A DNA stretch of 64,000 nucleotides. It comes from Methanobrevibacter oralis (GTDB taxonomy: Archaea; Methanobacteriota; Methanobacteria; Methanobacteriales; Methanobacteriaceae). Below, piece after piece: positions 1-9,153 of this stretch; within the stretch, counting starts at the first letter, position 1; each line of letters begins with the position of its first letter. The notes beneath the pieces are model-generated. The model made no database searches. It saw nothing but the letters and a program-made list of their open reading frames with translations, and had not been told where the DNA came from. The position numbers and the translations under genes were made by a program. The DNA is taken from NCBI RefSeq assembly GCF_001639275.1, contig NZ_LWMU01000070.1, forward strand, positions 44,788 to 108,787, read 5' to 3'.

Positions 1-1064
1 TAAATGATAATAATGTTGATCTGGCTAAAAAAATAGTTTTAAGTGAAGTTAAAAGATTATCAGTATTTGATTGTGATAATACAAATCCTGGTGTTGTTTT
101 TTATGATGGAGATATTACTCAAGAAATGAGGGATTACGCTTTAAGAGCTATTTATTCTTTTATTACTATTGATGAGGCTTATGAATTTGGAAAGTCTGTT
201 GGATGTGAGATGCACAAATTTAAAAAAGGTAGGGGGATTATTGGTTCTATTGCAGCTATTAGTTTGGCTTTAGATGATTTTACTTATGAATTGTTAACAT
301 ATAGAATTCCTAAAAACTATGGGTCTAAAAGGCAAATTGATTATGAATCTGTTTATAATATGGATAGGCAAACTTTTCCAGATACTTTTGAAAATATTGA
401 TTATGAGGAAAAGTATGTTGCAATTGAACCTAAAACATCTTGTCCAGTTTTATATGGAATTAGATCTAATACTCCTGATGTTTTATTAAAGGCTAAAAAT
501 ATGGTAAAAGTTAATGAAGAAATTCAAGACTACTGTATTTTTAAAACAAATCAACATACAGACATGCATATTCAAAAAGCAGAAAATATTGCATCAATGA
601 AACAATATGGATGTTATGAAGTAGTAGGAACTGTTAAAAACAATCCTAGAATAATTGATGGAGGTCATTTATTTTTTTATATTTTTGATGAAACATCAGA
701 TATTGAATGTGGAGCATATGAACCAACAAAATCATTTAGAAAAACGGTTTCAGATTTACGTCCTGGAGATATTATTAAGCTTTATGGTGGTATTGGGGAG
801 AAAAACACTTTTAATATTGAAAAATTTCAAGTTATCAAATTAAATGTGTTTCAATATCAAAATCCAATCTGCAAATGTGGAAAAAGAATGACTTCTGCTG
901 GAAAAAATAAAGGTTTTAAATGCAGGAAATGTGGGAATAAAATTAAGTCAAATGAAAAACTTAAAATTAGAATTGAAAGAAGATTAAAAAACTCTTCGTT
1001 TTATGAAACTCCAGTTTCTGCTAGGCGACATTTATCAAAACCAATTTGCCGATTTAATTTATAG
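1..1064 (+). CDS. tiaS: TiaS, tRNA(Ile2) agmatinylcytidine synthetase, 3' part
   Basis: The reading frame is open from base 3 to a TAG at 1062-1064, so the gene enters from the left edge; 353 codons are visible. TiaS attaches agmatine to C34 of tRNA-Ile(CAU), letting it read AUA in archaea. The visible part holds the NTNPGVVF stretch near the left edge, typical of the TiaS catalytic region, then an OB-fold-like segment. A zinc ribbon (CKCG ... CRKCG, bases 870-935) and a basic tail follow. Family members are about 420-430 residues, so roughly 70 N-terminal residues lie outside the window. ATG 126 is internal and is not the start. No operon partner is visible; a 205-base gap follows. Confidence 0.85.
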   Translation, partial: NDNNVDLAKKIVLSEVKRLSVFDCDNTNPGVVFYDGDITQEMRDYALRAIYSFITIDEAYEFGKSVGCEMHKFKKGRGIIGSIAAISLALDDFTYELLTYRIPKNYGSKRQIDYESVYNMDRQTFPDTFENIDYEEKYVAIEPKTSCPVLYGIRSNTPDVLLKAKNMVKVNEEIQDYCIFKTNQHTDMHIQKAENIASMKQYGCYEVVGTVKNNPRIIDGGHLFFYIFDETSDIECGAYEPTKSFRKTVSDLRPGDIIKLYGGIGEKNTFNIEKFQVIKLNVFQYQNPICKCGKRMTSAGKNKGFKCRKCGNKIKSNEKLKIRIERRLKNSSFYETPVSARRHLSKPICRFNL

Positions 1065-1269
1065 TTTTTTAGAATTTATTTGTTTTTATTTTTAATTATA
1101 TTTGTTTTAAGAGATTTTTATATTTTTCACTTTTTATGAACTATTTTATTAGTTTTAGCTATTTTTATTCATATTTTGTGAATTTTTTGACTTTTAATTC
1201 GATTAATTTATATATTATGTTATAAAAAATTATTATGAGGAAAAGTTAGATTATAATTTTTTTTTACAT

Positions 1270-2178
1270 ATGTTGGAGTGGGTGTATATTACAGAAAATA
1301 AAGAAAACACTACTAATATTGAACATATTTATAGGGAAAAAACCGATAAACATATTTTAAGGAAAAATCCATGGAAGGATTATAGATTGCATTTAACTAT
1401 TCTTGTTTTGGTAATTATTGCAGAATTAATCGGTCCTATTCATATAAAACTCTCAGAAAGTATTTCTATTTCTATTATGCCATTGATTTATTCAATGGTT
1501 TTAGGTTTAGTATTTTATTTAGCTAAACCAATTAAATGGATTCAAAAGAAACAAGCAAAAATTGCTGAAGGGGCTATGATGCTCTTTATTGGTGTATTGA
1601 TTGCTAAATTAGCAGTAGCGAGTGGTCAATCAATTGGTATTCTATTTGAAATGGGTCCAGCTCTAATTTTACAAGAATTGGGGCATCTTGCAACTATTTT
1701 TGTAGCACTTCCAGTTGCACTTCTTTTAGGTTTTAAGGAAGAAACAATTGGTATGGTAAGTTCAATCGGTCGTGAACCTGAAGTTGCAGTTGTTATTGAC
1801 AAATTTGGGTTTAATTCACCTGAATCTCGAGGTGTTTTAGCAGTATTTATTGTTGGAACTGTAATCGGAACAATATTTATTAGTTTTCTTACAAGTTTAT
1901 CTATTTCATTTTTACCTCTACATCCTTATGCATTTGCAATGGCTAGTGGTGTAGGTAGTGCAAGTATGAATGCAGCTTCTGTTGGTCCAACTCTTGCAGC
2001 TTTCCCAGGACTTGAAACAAATATTCAAGCATTTTCTGGTTTTAGTAATTTACTTTCATTTTGTGTAGGTATTTATATAGTTATATTTATTGCACTTCCA
2101 TTAACTCAGAAAATGTACCATTGGTTAGAGCCTAAACTGGGTAAAAATAGAAGTTTATCTATTGAGGAGGAAGAATAA
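1270..2178 (+). CDS. DUF3100-like integral membrane protein
   Basis: 302 residues with a hydrophilic N-terminus of about 35 residues and then about nine hydrophobic segments. The small-residue-rich stretch ASGVGSASMNAASVGPT (about residues 225-245) and the overall pattern resemble the DUF3100 family of presumed transporters; the substrate is unknown. The start is uncertain: ATG 1270 has no clear Shine-Dalgarno sequence and a GGAG lies just inside the frame, so a slightly later start is possible. Its stop codon overlaps the next gene's start by one base (TAATG), so the two are translated together and probably form one membrane complex. Location next to a set of organic-acid enzymes suggests carboxylate uptake, which is inference. 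Confidence 0.7.
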   Translation: MLEWVYITENKENTTNIEHIYREKTDKHILRKNPWKDYRLHLTILVLVIIAELIGPIHIKLSESISISIMPLIYSMVLGLVFYLAKPIKWIQKKQAKIAEGAMMLFIGVLIAKLAVASGQSIGILFEMGPALILQELGHLATIFVALPVALLLGFKEETIGMVSSIGREPEVAVVIDKFGFNSPESRGVLAVFIVGTVIGTIFISFLTSLSISFLPLHPYAFAMASGVGSASMNAASVGPTLAAFPGLETNIQAFSGFSNLLSFCVGIYIVIFIALPLTQKMYHWLEPKLGKNRSLSIEEEE

Positions 2179-2666
2179 TGCCTGAGTTAATAGATGGATC
2201 TGAAAATGTAACTGTAACTGGTATTTTTAATTGGATCTTGTTACTTACTATATTTTCAATTATTACAGTTATTGGTAATTATGTTGGTTATAAACATCCT
2301 ATGTATGATTCTTTAATTGGAATGTTCATATTATCATTAATAACTTTAGCCGGTGTTTGGATGGAAAGATATCTTCCATTTAATATTTCTTCAATTCTCT
2401 ACATCAGTATAATGGGTATATTACTAGCATTTCCAGGGTCTCCCACATCTAAATTCATTGTTCATTATGTATCTCAAATAGAACTTTTATCTATTGTAAC
2501 TGTATTTTTAGCATATGTTGGTATTGGAATAGGTAAAAGTTGGGATGAATTTAAAGTATTAGGTTGGAGAGCAGTTATTATAACTATTTTAGTTATTGCA
2601 TCAACTTATTTAGGTGCAGCTATTGTAGCACACATTGTTTTAGTTTTCACAGGAGTTTCTGTTTAA
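2178..2666 (+). CDS. Small polytopic membrane protein, partner of the DUF3100-like protein
   Basis: 162 residues with about five hydrophobic segments and no soluble domain. I do not recognise a named family. Translational coupling to the preceding gene (one-base overlap, GGAGG upstream in the preceding gene's end) argues for a two-component membrane system in which this is the smaller subunit. A 156-base AT-rich gap separates it from the MmgE/PrpD gene, so the enzyme genes may have their own promoter. Confidence 0.6.
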   Translation: MPELIDGSENVTVTGIFNWILLLTIFSIITVIGNYVGYKHPMYDSLIGMFILSLITLAGVWMERYLPFNISSILYISIMGILLAFPGSPTSKFIVHYVSQIELLSIVTVFLAYVGIGIGKSWDEFKVLGWRAVIITILVIASTYLGAAIVAHIVLVFTGVSV

Positions 2667-2822
2667 TTTATTATTTTTCAATTTAAACATATCTTTTCTA
2701 GATATTCTAATAGGTATTATGAATTAAATATAAAGTAGTATTTTATAATACTTTTTTTAAAGGATTGACTCATAACTTAACTATTTAATACTACTTTTTA
2801 CTAATATATATTAAGGTGAGTT

Positions 2823-4232
2823 ATGTTTTTAAAAAATATTGCTAAATTTACTTCTAATTATCATTATGAACAGGCATCTGCGGAATCTATTAATACGGTT
2901 AAAGCTGCGTTTATAGATTTTTTAGGTGTTACATATAGGGGAAGTAATGAAAATGCTTCAATTATAGCTTTAAATACTATTGATGAAATATTTTCTAAAA
3001 ATTTAAACTCAAAAATAAATGCTTCAATTATTGGTAGGAATACTAAAACTAATATTTTAAATGCTGCTTTTTTAAATGGGATTTCAGCTCATGTTTTAGA
3101 ACTTGATGATGGTCATGGAACTGCTCAACTTCATTTAGGTTCAGTTATATTTCCAACAGCAATAGCTATTTCAGAAAGTTATAATTTAACTGGAAAAGAA
3201 TTTATTGAAGGTGTAATTGTAGGTTATGAAGTTGGAATTTTACTTGGAAAAATTGTTAATCCTAAGCATAGAAACAATGGATTTCATACAACTGGAACTA
3301 TTGGAACAATTATTTCTGGAGTTGTAGCTTCAAAGTTACTTAATCTTGATGAAGAGCAAATTATCAATGCTCTTGGTTTGTGTGGAACTCAAGCTGCAGG
3401 TCTTTTAGAATCAGATCATGGTGGTTCTATGGGTAAAGTTTTACATGTTGGAAAAGCAGTTTATAATGGAATTTTATCAACCTTCCTTTCAAGAAATGGA
3501 TTCACTGGTGCTGAAGGTATTTTTGAGGGTAATGAAGGATTTTTAAAAACAATGGTTTTTAATAATGTTGATTATACTAAAGAAGACTTTTCTATTGATG
3601 GTGTACTTGGAGATATTGGGTCTGTTCGTATTCAAGATATTTACTTTAAAAAATATCCGTTTTGTAGACATCTGCATTCATCTATTGATACAGCATTAAA
3701 GTTAAAGGCAAGTATTGGGGAGGAATATAAACACATTGATAATGTTGCTATTAAAACATATTCTGTTGCAGCTGAACATGATAATATTAATCCAAAAAAT
3801 TTAGAGGAATTAAAACAAAGTTTAGCTTATGCAGTGGCCATTACTTTAGTTGTTGGAGATGTTAGTGTAGATGATGTAAATAAATTAATAGATTATGGTC
3901 TTTTAGATAATTATTCTACTGTAGATGTTGTAAATGATATTAAAAATTTGGTTAGTAAAACTGTTATTCTTACTGATGATAAATTAAATGAATTATATCC
4001 AAATAAAAGACCATCTAATGTTATTATTAAATTGGATGATACATTTAGAAATGGTATTTTTCAAAATATCACATTACTTCCAAAAGGAGATTTTGAAAAT
4101 CCATTTCAACTAAAAGATTTAATTGATAAATTTAAAGGATTGAATCCTAATTATGATATTAATAAGTTAACTATTATTGATAATATTGAAGATTATTCTA
4201 TGAAATATGTTATTGAGAAACTTAATGAGTAG
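2823..4232 (+). CDS. MmgE/PrpD family protein
   Basis: 469 residues, the usual length for the MmgE/PrpD superfamily. Members include 2-methylcitrate dehydratase, cis-aconitate decarboxylase and iminodisuccinate epimerase. Visible landmarks are the early HVLELDDGHG segment with its histidine and acidic residues, the GYEVG motif, the glycine-rich FHTTGTIGT stretch, and KKYPFCRHLHSSID in the second half. Start ATG 2823 follows GGTGA at the right spacing. Its stop lies five bases before the next gene, so it heads a three-gene operon with a U32-like and a fumarase-like protein. Substrate cannot be read from sequence; a citrate- or methylcitrate-like acid is plausible. Confidence 0.85.
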   Translation: MFLKNIAKFTSNYHYEQASAESINTVKAAFIDFLGVTYRGSNENASIIALNTIDEIFSKNLNSKINASIIGRNTKTNILNAAFLNGISAHVLELDDGHGTAQLHLGSVIFPTAIAISESYNLTGKEFIEGVIVGYEVGILLGKIVNPKHRNNGFHTTGTIGTIISGVVASKLLNLDEEQIINALGLCGTQAAGLLESDHGGSMGKVLHVGKAVYNGILSTFLSRNGFTGAEGIFEGNEGFLKTMVFNNVDYTKEDFSIDGVLGDIGSVRIQDIYFKKYPFCRHLHSSIDTALKLKASIGEEYKHIDNVAIKTYSVAAEHDNINPKNLEELKQSLAYAVAITLVVGDVSVDDVNKLIDYGLLDNYSTVDVVNDIKNLVSKTVILTDDKLNELYPNKRPSNVIIKLDDTFRNGIFQNITLLPKGDFENPFQLKDLIDKFKGLNPNYDINKLTIIDNIEDYSMKYVIEKLNE

Positions 4233-4237
4233 ATAGC

Positions 4238-5140
4238 ATGGAAAAAACAAGAGAATTCTTAAAAAAAATTGGTATTGAAGAAACTGATTCTGATTTTGTA
4301 TCTAAAAAAAGATTTGCAGATGGTGGACAATTTCGTTTTGAAGTTCCAGGAATTCAATCTCCTAAAACAATGAATGCCCTTTTAACAGAATCATCTAAGG
4401 AAAATATTTTTATTCATAGGGTAACTCAAACTAAAGGAATAATGCTTTTAAGTGATGATGATATATCTGAAATGGTTAATTTAGCAAAAAACTATACTTG
4501 TGAATTATTCTTAGCAGTGGGTCCAAGGGCAACTTATGATACTTCTGCTACTGTTCACACTAAAGAAGGCAGTAGGATTGGATATCGCCTTAGGGGATAT
4601 GATAATTTAGTTTATGCAATAGAAGATGTAAAAAGAGCATGTAGATTAGGTGTTCGAGGAATTTTATTATATGATGAAGGATTGCTTTTTTGTTTAAATA
4701 AGATGCGAATGGCTGGTGAACTTCCAAATAATCTTCATTTTAAACTTTCTGCTCATGCAGGACATGCTAATCCTGCTTCTGCAAAATTACTTCAAGAAAA
4801 TGGACTCAACTCATTAAATCCAGTACGAGATTTACAAATCCCAATGATAGCAGCTATTAGAAATTCTGTTGATATGGCTATTGACTTACATACTGAAAAT
4901 CCTAAATCGACTGGAGGATTTATAAGGCATTATGAAGTTCCAGATTTTATAAAAGTAGCCTCTCCAGTATATTTAAAAACAGGTGGGTTTGTTGCTAAAA
5001 GTCATAATTGGGACACAACAGAAAAAGAAGCTATAGCTCGTATAAAACAAATGGGGCTTGTTAAAAGAGTTATTGATGAGTATTGTCCTGATAGTGTACC
5101 ATCCCCTAATAAATCAAAAGACTTAGCAGTTCCCGAGTGA
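4238..5140 (+). CDS. U32 peptidase-like protein
   Basis: 300 residues, cytosolic, no signal peptide. The middle (KLSAHAGHANPASAKLLQE, then SLNPVRDL) resembles the U32 'collagenase-like' TIM-barrel family, where a similar segment follows a barrel strand. The match is partial and family assignment is moderate. Many U32-fold proteins act on small molecules or RNA bases rather than on peptides, so peptidase activity should not be assumed. It sits five bases after the MmgE/PrpD gene and four bases before the fumarase-like gene, so a role in the same small-molecule pathway is likelier than proteolysis. Confidence 0.55.
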   Translation: MEKTREFLKKIGIEETDSDFVSKKRFADGGQFRFEVPGIQSPKTMNALLTESSKENIFIHRVTQTKGIMLLSDDDISEMVNLAKNYTCELFLAVGPRATYDTSATVHTKEGSRIGYRLRGYDNLVYAIEDVKRACRLGVRGILLYDEGLLFCLNKMRMAGELPNNLHFKLSAHAGHANPASAKLLQENGLNSLNPVRDLQIPMIAAIRNSVDMAIDLHTENPKSTGGFIRHYEVPDFIKVASPVYLKTGGFVAKSHNWDTTEKEAIARIKQMGLVKRVIDEYCPDSVPSPNKSKDLAVPE

Positions 5141-5144
5141 TTTT

Positions 5145-6017
5145 ATGGACGTTGTCGAAGATGTTTCTAAATTAGTTATTGAAGCTTCTACAAGTCTTTC
5201 TAATGATAAATTAAAAGCATTAAAAAGAGCAGTTGAAATAGAAGATAATGAAAATGCTAAATGGGTATTAAATCAGATCTTAGAAAATTATACTGTGGCT
5301 AGTAAAACTAAATTCCCATTATGTGATGATACTGGAATACCACATGTTATTATTGAATTAGGTAGTAAAAGACAAATCACAGGTGATTTAATAAACCAAA
5401 TTAATGAAGGAATTTATCTGGGATTAAATAATCTTCCAGCTCGTCCAATGGCAGTTCAAGGTGATGATATTGAAAGAATCGAACAAAGCAAAGGTTTATT
5501 TGATGCTGCAGGAATGCTTAGACCTGTTTCTTTTTTAATAGATTCTTCAAATGATGATTCCACATATAAAAGAGATATTTCACCAGATACATTAAATATT
5601 CATTTATTACTTGAAGGTGGAGGTCCTGAAATACGAGCTAAAACTTATAGAGTATATCATAAACATTCTTTTGAGAATGTTACCAATACCATAATCGATT
5701 GGATTAGTGAGTCTTTAGTAATGCTTGGTTGCACTCCATCAATTCCATCAATTGGGATTGGAAGAACACATTTTGAAGCATCTTCTTTAATGCTAAAATC
5801 AATAGCTTATGGAAATCTTAACTATCAAAGTGAAACTGAAAATTATATTACAAGAAAATTAAATAAAACAAAAATTGGTCCATTAGGTTTTGGTGGTAAA
5901 ACAACAGTTTTAGGTAGTTATGTTAATATTGGACCTCAAAGAGCAAGTGGAGTAAGAATAGTATCTATACGACCATCTTGTTTTGTTGAACCGCGTGTTG
6001 CAACATTAAAATTATAA
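5145..6017 (+). CDS. Fumarate hydratase class I alpha-like (TtdA-type) Fe-S hydro-lyase
   Basis: 290 residues, close to the alpha subunit of two-subunit class I fumarases and L-tartrate dehydratases. Three cysteines suit a [4Fe-4S] cluster: C60 in PLCDDTGIP, C196 in LGCTPSIP and C279 in IRPSCF. The GGGPE segment near residue 158 corresponds to the family's KGGGSE region. No beta (TtdB/FumB-like) subunit is adjacent, which is odd for this family. The protein is divergent and may act on another hydroxy acid. It is the last gene of the trio; only 18 bases separate it from the convergent AlbA_2 gene. Confidence 0.75.
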   Translation: MDVVEDVSKLVIEASTSLSNDKLKALKRAVEIEDNENAKWVLNQILENYTVASKTKFPLCDDTGIPHVIIELGSKRQITGDLINQINEGIYLGLNNLPARPMAVQGDDIERIEQSKGLFDAAGMLRPVSFLIDSSNDDSTYKRDISPDTLNIHLLLEGGGPEIRAKTYRVYHKHSFENVTNTIIDWISESLVMLGCTPSIPSIGIGRTHFEASSLMLKSIAYGNLNYQSETENYITRKLNKTKIGPLGFGGKTTVLGSYVNIGPQRASGVRIVSIRPSCFVEPRVATLKL

Positions 6018-6035
6018 ATTGTTTGTGGTAAACTA

Positions 6036-7466
6036 CTATTCATTTAATTCCCAATGTCCATTGTTTCCACTGCCAACATATTTTAAGTTGTTTATTTTTT
6101 TCATATGTCTTTCTATGGTTTTTTTACTTACTCCTGCTTCATCTGCAATAGCTTGTCTTGTAATTTTATTATTTGATTTGATTTTGTTTTTTATAAATTC
6201 CACAAGATCATTCTCATCGTGAGCGACATCGTGAGCGACATCGTGAGCGACATTTTTCCCACCAACTTTTTGAGTAGCAATTTTTTTAAGTGGAATAATT
6301 GTTCTAAAGGTATCTCCTTCTTCAAAAATAGGGTTTTCTCCTGAATAGAGTTGTGTGTAATTATATGTATTTCGCATACCTGATCCAAGTTCATCAGCAA
6401 GTCCGATTTCTCTAAATACTTTAGAAATGGGTGGATTTTTAGGGTAAGGTTCAAATTTTTGTAAATCTAATGCTCCATTTCCATGAGCTAAATTACTATT
6501 TTCAATGATGATTTTTTCATCATCAATTATCATTTTGGCAGGAAATCCACTTGAATAATCACGATGAGCTAATGTATTTGAAACGATTTCTCTTAGTATT
6601 CTATCTCTTGCATTGACATTAACAATACCTTCTAAAACAAACAAATCATTCAAATGCTTTTGACCAAATTTAATTAACCTATCATAACTATCAATTAGAT
6701 TTGTGATAATAACATCTCTATCATCGTATCTGTCTTTATTTTCTACTCTAAATATTGCATCTGTTTTATGTTGGGGTAAAACAGACATAATCACATTATC
6801 TTTTCCGAAAAGCAAAATTGCTGCTAATGTAATTCCTTCTTGCCTAGTTTCAGAATCAATTAAAATCAAATTAGCACTTCTAAGTAGTTCTTCATCATCC
6901 ATATCTTTCCATACATGATTTTGATTTCTTGCAATTGCCATTTTTCTTGCTTTTTCAATAATTGTTTTATCTAAAAAATCAATTCCAAGATTTGGATATA
7001 CTTTATTAACATAATAAGTGCCTTTTTTTCTTGCATACATTTTATAGACAAGTTCAAAATTATCGGTAATATTTATATCTCCCTCATAAGATCTATCCCA
7101 AATTTTTCCATTGTGTCGGCATACTTGATAACCTTCAGGAACCCTAATATAAATGATTGTTTTTCCATCTATGTCCATTGCAATTGGTGTTAAATATAAT
7201 GGAGGATTAATTTTTTGTGAATTATTGATGGTTGTTGTGAATTCTTTGATAATTTTATCAATTTTATCTGAACTAACTCCAATAACTTCTTTATCATCAT
7301 TGACTCCTAATAATATATGTCCACCATTTCTATTATTAAAAGAACAGACTGAATCATAAATGTCTTTTGTTAAAGCATCTTTCGATGATTTAAACTCAAC
7401 ATCTATTTTTTCTCCCTTTTGAATAAGTTTTTTTATTTCTTCTGAAGTCATTTTTACCATCTTCAA
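6036..7466 (-). CDS. AlbA_2 (Schlafen-like) domain regulator with C-terminal HTH
   Basis: 476 residues. The N-terminal part (about 10-130) has the AlbA_2 pattern EFKSS...D...S.NNRNGGHILLGV. The middle part (about 285-395) resembles the ATP-binding 'AAA_4' segment, with VSNTLAHRDYSSG and FREIGLADELGSGM. Residues 405-417 are a tandem repeat of VAHD encoded by a 12-bp repeat. A helix-turn-helix follows (about 427-465, ITRQAIADEAGVSKKTIERH). This architecture is common in archaeal and bacterial accessory regions and is usually called an ATP-dependent transcriptional regulator; its target is unknown. Convergent with the fumarase-like gene. The ATG at 7466 is the first of a nearby ATG pair, so the exact start is uncertain. 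Confidence 0.8.
   Translation of the reverse strand: MKMVKMTSEEIKKLIQKGEKIDVEFKSSKDALTKDIYDSVCSFNNRNGGHILLGVNDDKEVIGVSSDKIDKIIKEFTTTINNSQKINPPLYLTPIAMDIDGKTIIYIRVPEGYQVCRHNGKIWDRSYEGDINITDNFELVYKMYARKKGTYYVNKVYPNLGIDFLDKTIIEKARKMAIARNQNHVWKDMDDEELLRSANLILIDSETRQEGITLAAILLFGKDNVIMSVLPQHKTDAIFRVENKDRYDDRDVIITNLIDSYDRLIKFGQKHLNDLFVLEGIVNVNARDRILREIVSNTLAHRDYSSGFPAKMIIDDEKIIIENSNLAHGNGALDLQKFEPYPKNPPISKVFREIGLADELGSGMRNTYNYTQLYSGENPIFEEGDTFRTIIPLKKIATQKVGGKNVAHDVAHDVAHDENDLVEFIKNKIKSNNKITRQAIADEAGVSKKTIERHMKKINNLKYVGSGNNGHWELNE
6215..6253 (-). repeat. 12-bp tandem repeat inside the AlbA_2 gene
   Basis: Plus-strand unit catcgtgagcga is repeated three times without change, with a further partial CAT. 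In frame it encodes VAHD on the minus strand. Because 12 is a multiple of three, changes in copy number would lengthen or shorten a linker between the ATPase-like and HTH parts without shifting the frame. Confidence 0.9.
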
Positions 7467-8347
7467 GTAAAATTTTATATAAAAAAATAATTTTAAATCA
7501 GTCTATTTTTTCCTATATCTACTGTTTAATATATTATATTTCTTCTTTTAAAATTTTTTCTAGGAAAGTCATTTCTAAAAACTTAAGAAAAATTTTTTTA
7601 ATTCACTAATTTCTTTATTTTTTCCACATTTTTCTTTTATTTTAGTTAATTATACGTTAATTATTTTTTGATTAGTTATAACTTACTTATTGATTATTTT
7701 AATTATTAAAATGGTTTATTTCATGTATTTGTTATAAATATTCATGGTAATTGGAGGATTTTTAGTCACGAATTGGTGTGAATGGGTTGAGTTATAGATG
7801 TATTTTATTTGATCGTTTAATTATTTGAGTTTTTCATTAGTTTTGAGAGGTTTCTCTCCAAAGAATATGTTATTGATGTAACAGGATTACTCGAAAAAAG
7901 TTCCCTTTTATGGTAAAAGTCTTTTAAAAGAGAAAAAGATTCGTGTGAGAGTTTCTTCTTTTCGATGTTGATCCAGTTATCTTTTAACTGCTAAAATTGT
8001 TGAAACAACTATTAATAATGAAAACAATAGAATTTATAGACTTAATCTTATAAAACCACCTAAAAATCTATTAAATGCTAAAATAATAATTTTAAATACA
8101 AAATCATTGAAATAAATATTAATAATATAATCATGCTATTTAAACAGAGTATGATTAAAAATAATTACATGAAAAACCTTTAAGTTAGGAATGATAATAT
8201 TTTGATAATTTTTAAATATTTAGTTATATAAAATATGATTTATATCATTATTTGTTATTAAAAATAAGTATTTGGAGAGGTAACTTTTTGAGTAAGTATA
8301 ATAATAACTATTTATTATATAATTATAAATTATAGGAAAATCAAATC
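7467..8347. other. Gene-free 0.9 kb interval with several inverted repeats
   Basis: No convincing reading frame. Hairpin-forming segments are clustered at 7845-7981: GAGAG-GTTT-CTCTC (7845-7858), palindrome CTTTTAAAAG (7921-7930), and an outer imperfect pair around GTAACAGGAT (7878-7887) and ATCCAGTTA (7971-7979). A short open stretch after it (to about 8115) encodes a lysine/asparagine-rich peptide without a start and may be gene debris. The last 100 bases carry the promoter region of the citryl-CoA lyase-like gene. Confidence 0.5.
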
Positions 8348-9145
8348 ATGTCTGATAATAATTTTAGAATAAATCCTCATTTTTTAAAAACAGCTATTTC
8401 TAAGGTGGAAAGAGATAAAATTGTCACTAGAGGTTATAATCAAAGAGATTTAATAGAAAAAATAAGGTATAGTGACATGGTATTCTTACTTTTAAAAAGT
8501 AGATTGCCATCTATTAAGGAAGGAAAAATCTTTAACAAGGTTTTAGTTTCATTTTGTGATCATGGTGCGACTCCTCCAAGTACTCAGACTGCAAGACTTG
8601 TTGCATCTTCCGCTTCTCCAATGAATTCTGCTGTAGCTGGTGCATTACTTTCTTTTGGCCATAAACATGCAGGAGCTATTGAGAAAGCTATGGAATTATA
8701 TCAATCTAGAATAAATTCATTAGTTTTAAGTGACGATTCTGATTTTGATAATACTCAAATAGCTAGTTTAGCTATTGATATTTGTAATGAATATATATCA
8801 CAAGATAAAAAAATACCTGGTTTTGGGCATAGGTATCATAATGTAGATCCACGAGCAGATAAATTAATGGAAATAGTTATAAGGGAGGGTTTTGTTGGAC
8901 CTCATATTAAATTAGCTTTAGCTCTTGAAGGTTTAGTTCATGAAAGAAAAAATATTAGGCTTAATGTTGATGGAGCAAATGCAGCTATTTTATCTGATTT
9001 AGGATTTAGTCCAGATTTAGGATTAGGTGTTTTTATAATTGGTAGAATTCCTGGAATTATAGCTCATGCTCATGAAGAAACAATGGAAGAAGATGAATTT
9101 AGACGATTTTGTGACTTAGATGATATTATTTATGATGGATATTAG
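8348..9145 (+). CDS. Citryl-CoA lyase / citrate synthase-like protein
   Basis: 265 residues, shorter than citrate synthase (about 370-430) and matching the length of citryl-CoA lyase-type proteins of the citrate synthase superfamily. Key segments are FGHKHAGAIEKAM (first active-site histidine region), GFGHRYHNVDPRADKL (second histidine and arginine) and the late NVDGANAAILSDLGF with its aspartate. Expected activity is cleavage of citryl-CoA to acetyl-CoA and oxaloacetate, or the reverse. It overlaps the ORF of the downstream nitroreductase by one base, so they share a message. It may cooperate with the carboxylate cluster at 1.3-6 kb, which is inference. Confidence 0.75.
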   Translation: MSDNNFRINPHFLKTAISKVERDKIVTRGYNQRDLIEKIRYSDMVFLLLKSRLPSIKEGKIFNKVLVSFCDHGATPPSTQTARLVASSASPMNSAVAGALLSFGHKHAGAIEKAMELYQSRINSLVLSDDSDFDNTQIASLAIDICNEYISQDKKIPGFGHRYHNVDPRADKLMEIVIREGFVGPHIKLALALEGLVHERKNIRLNVDGANAAILSDLGFSPDLGLGVFIIGRIPGIIAHAHEETMEEDEFRRFCDLDDIIYDGY

Positions 9146-9153
9146 TGATTGAT

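Noticed and set aside
8288..8335. Tiny TTG-initiated leader peptide before the citryl-CoA lyase-like gene
   Set aside because: It has a GGAGAGG ahead but only 15 codons of low-complexity sequence and no attenuator; support is too weak.
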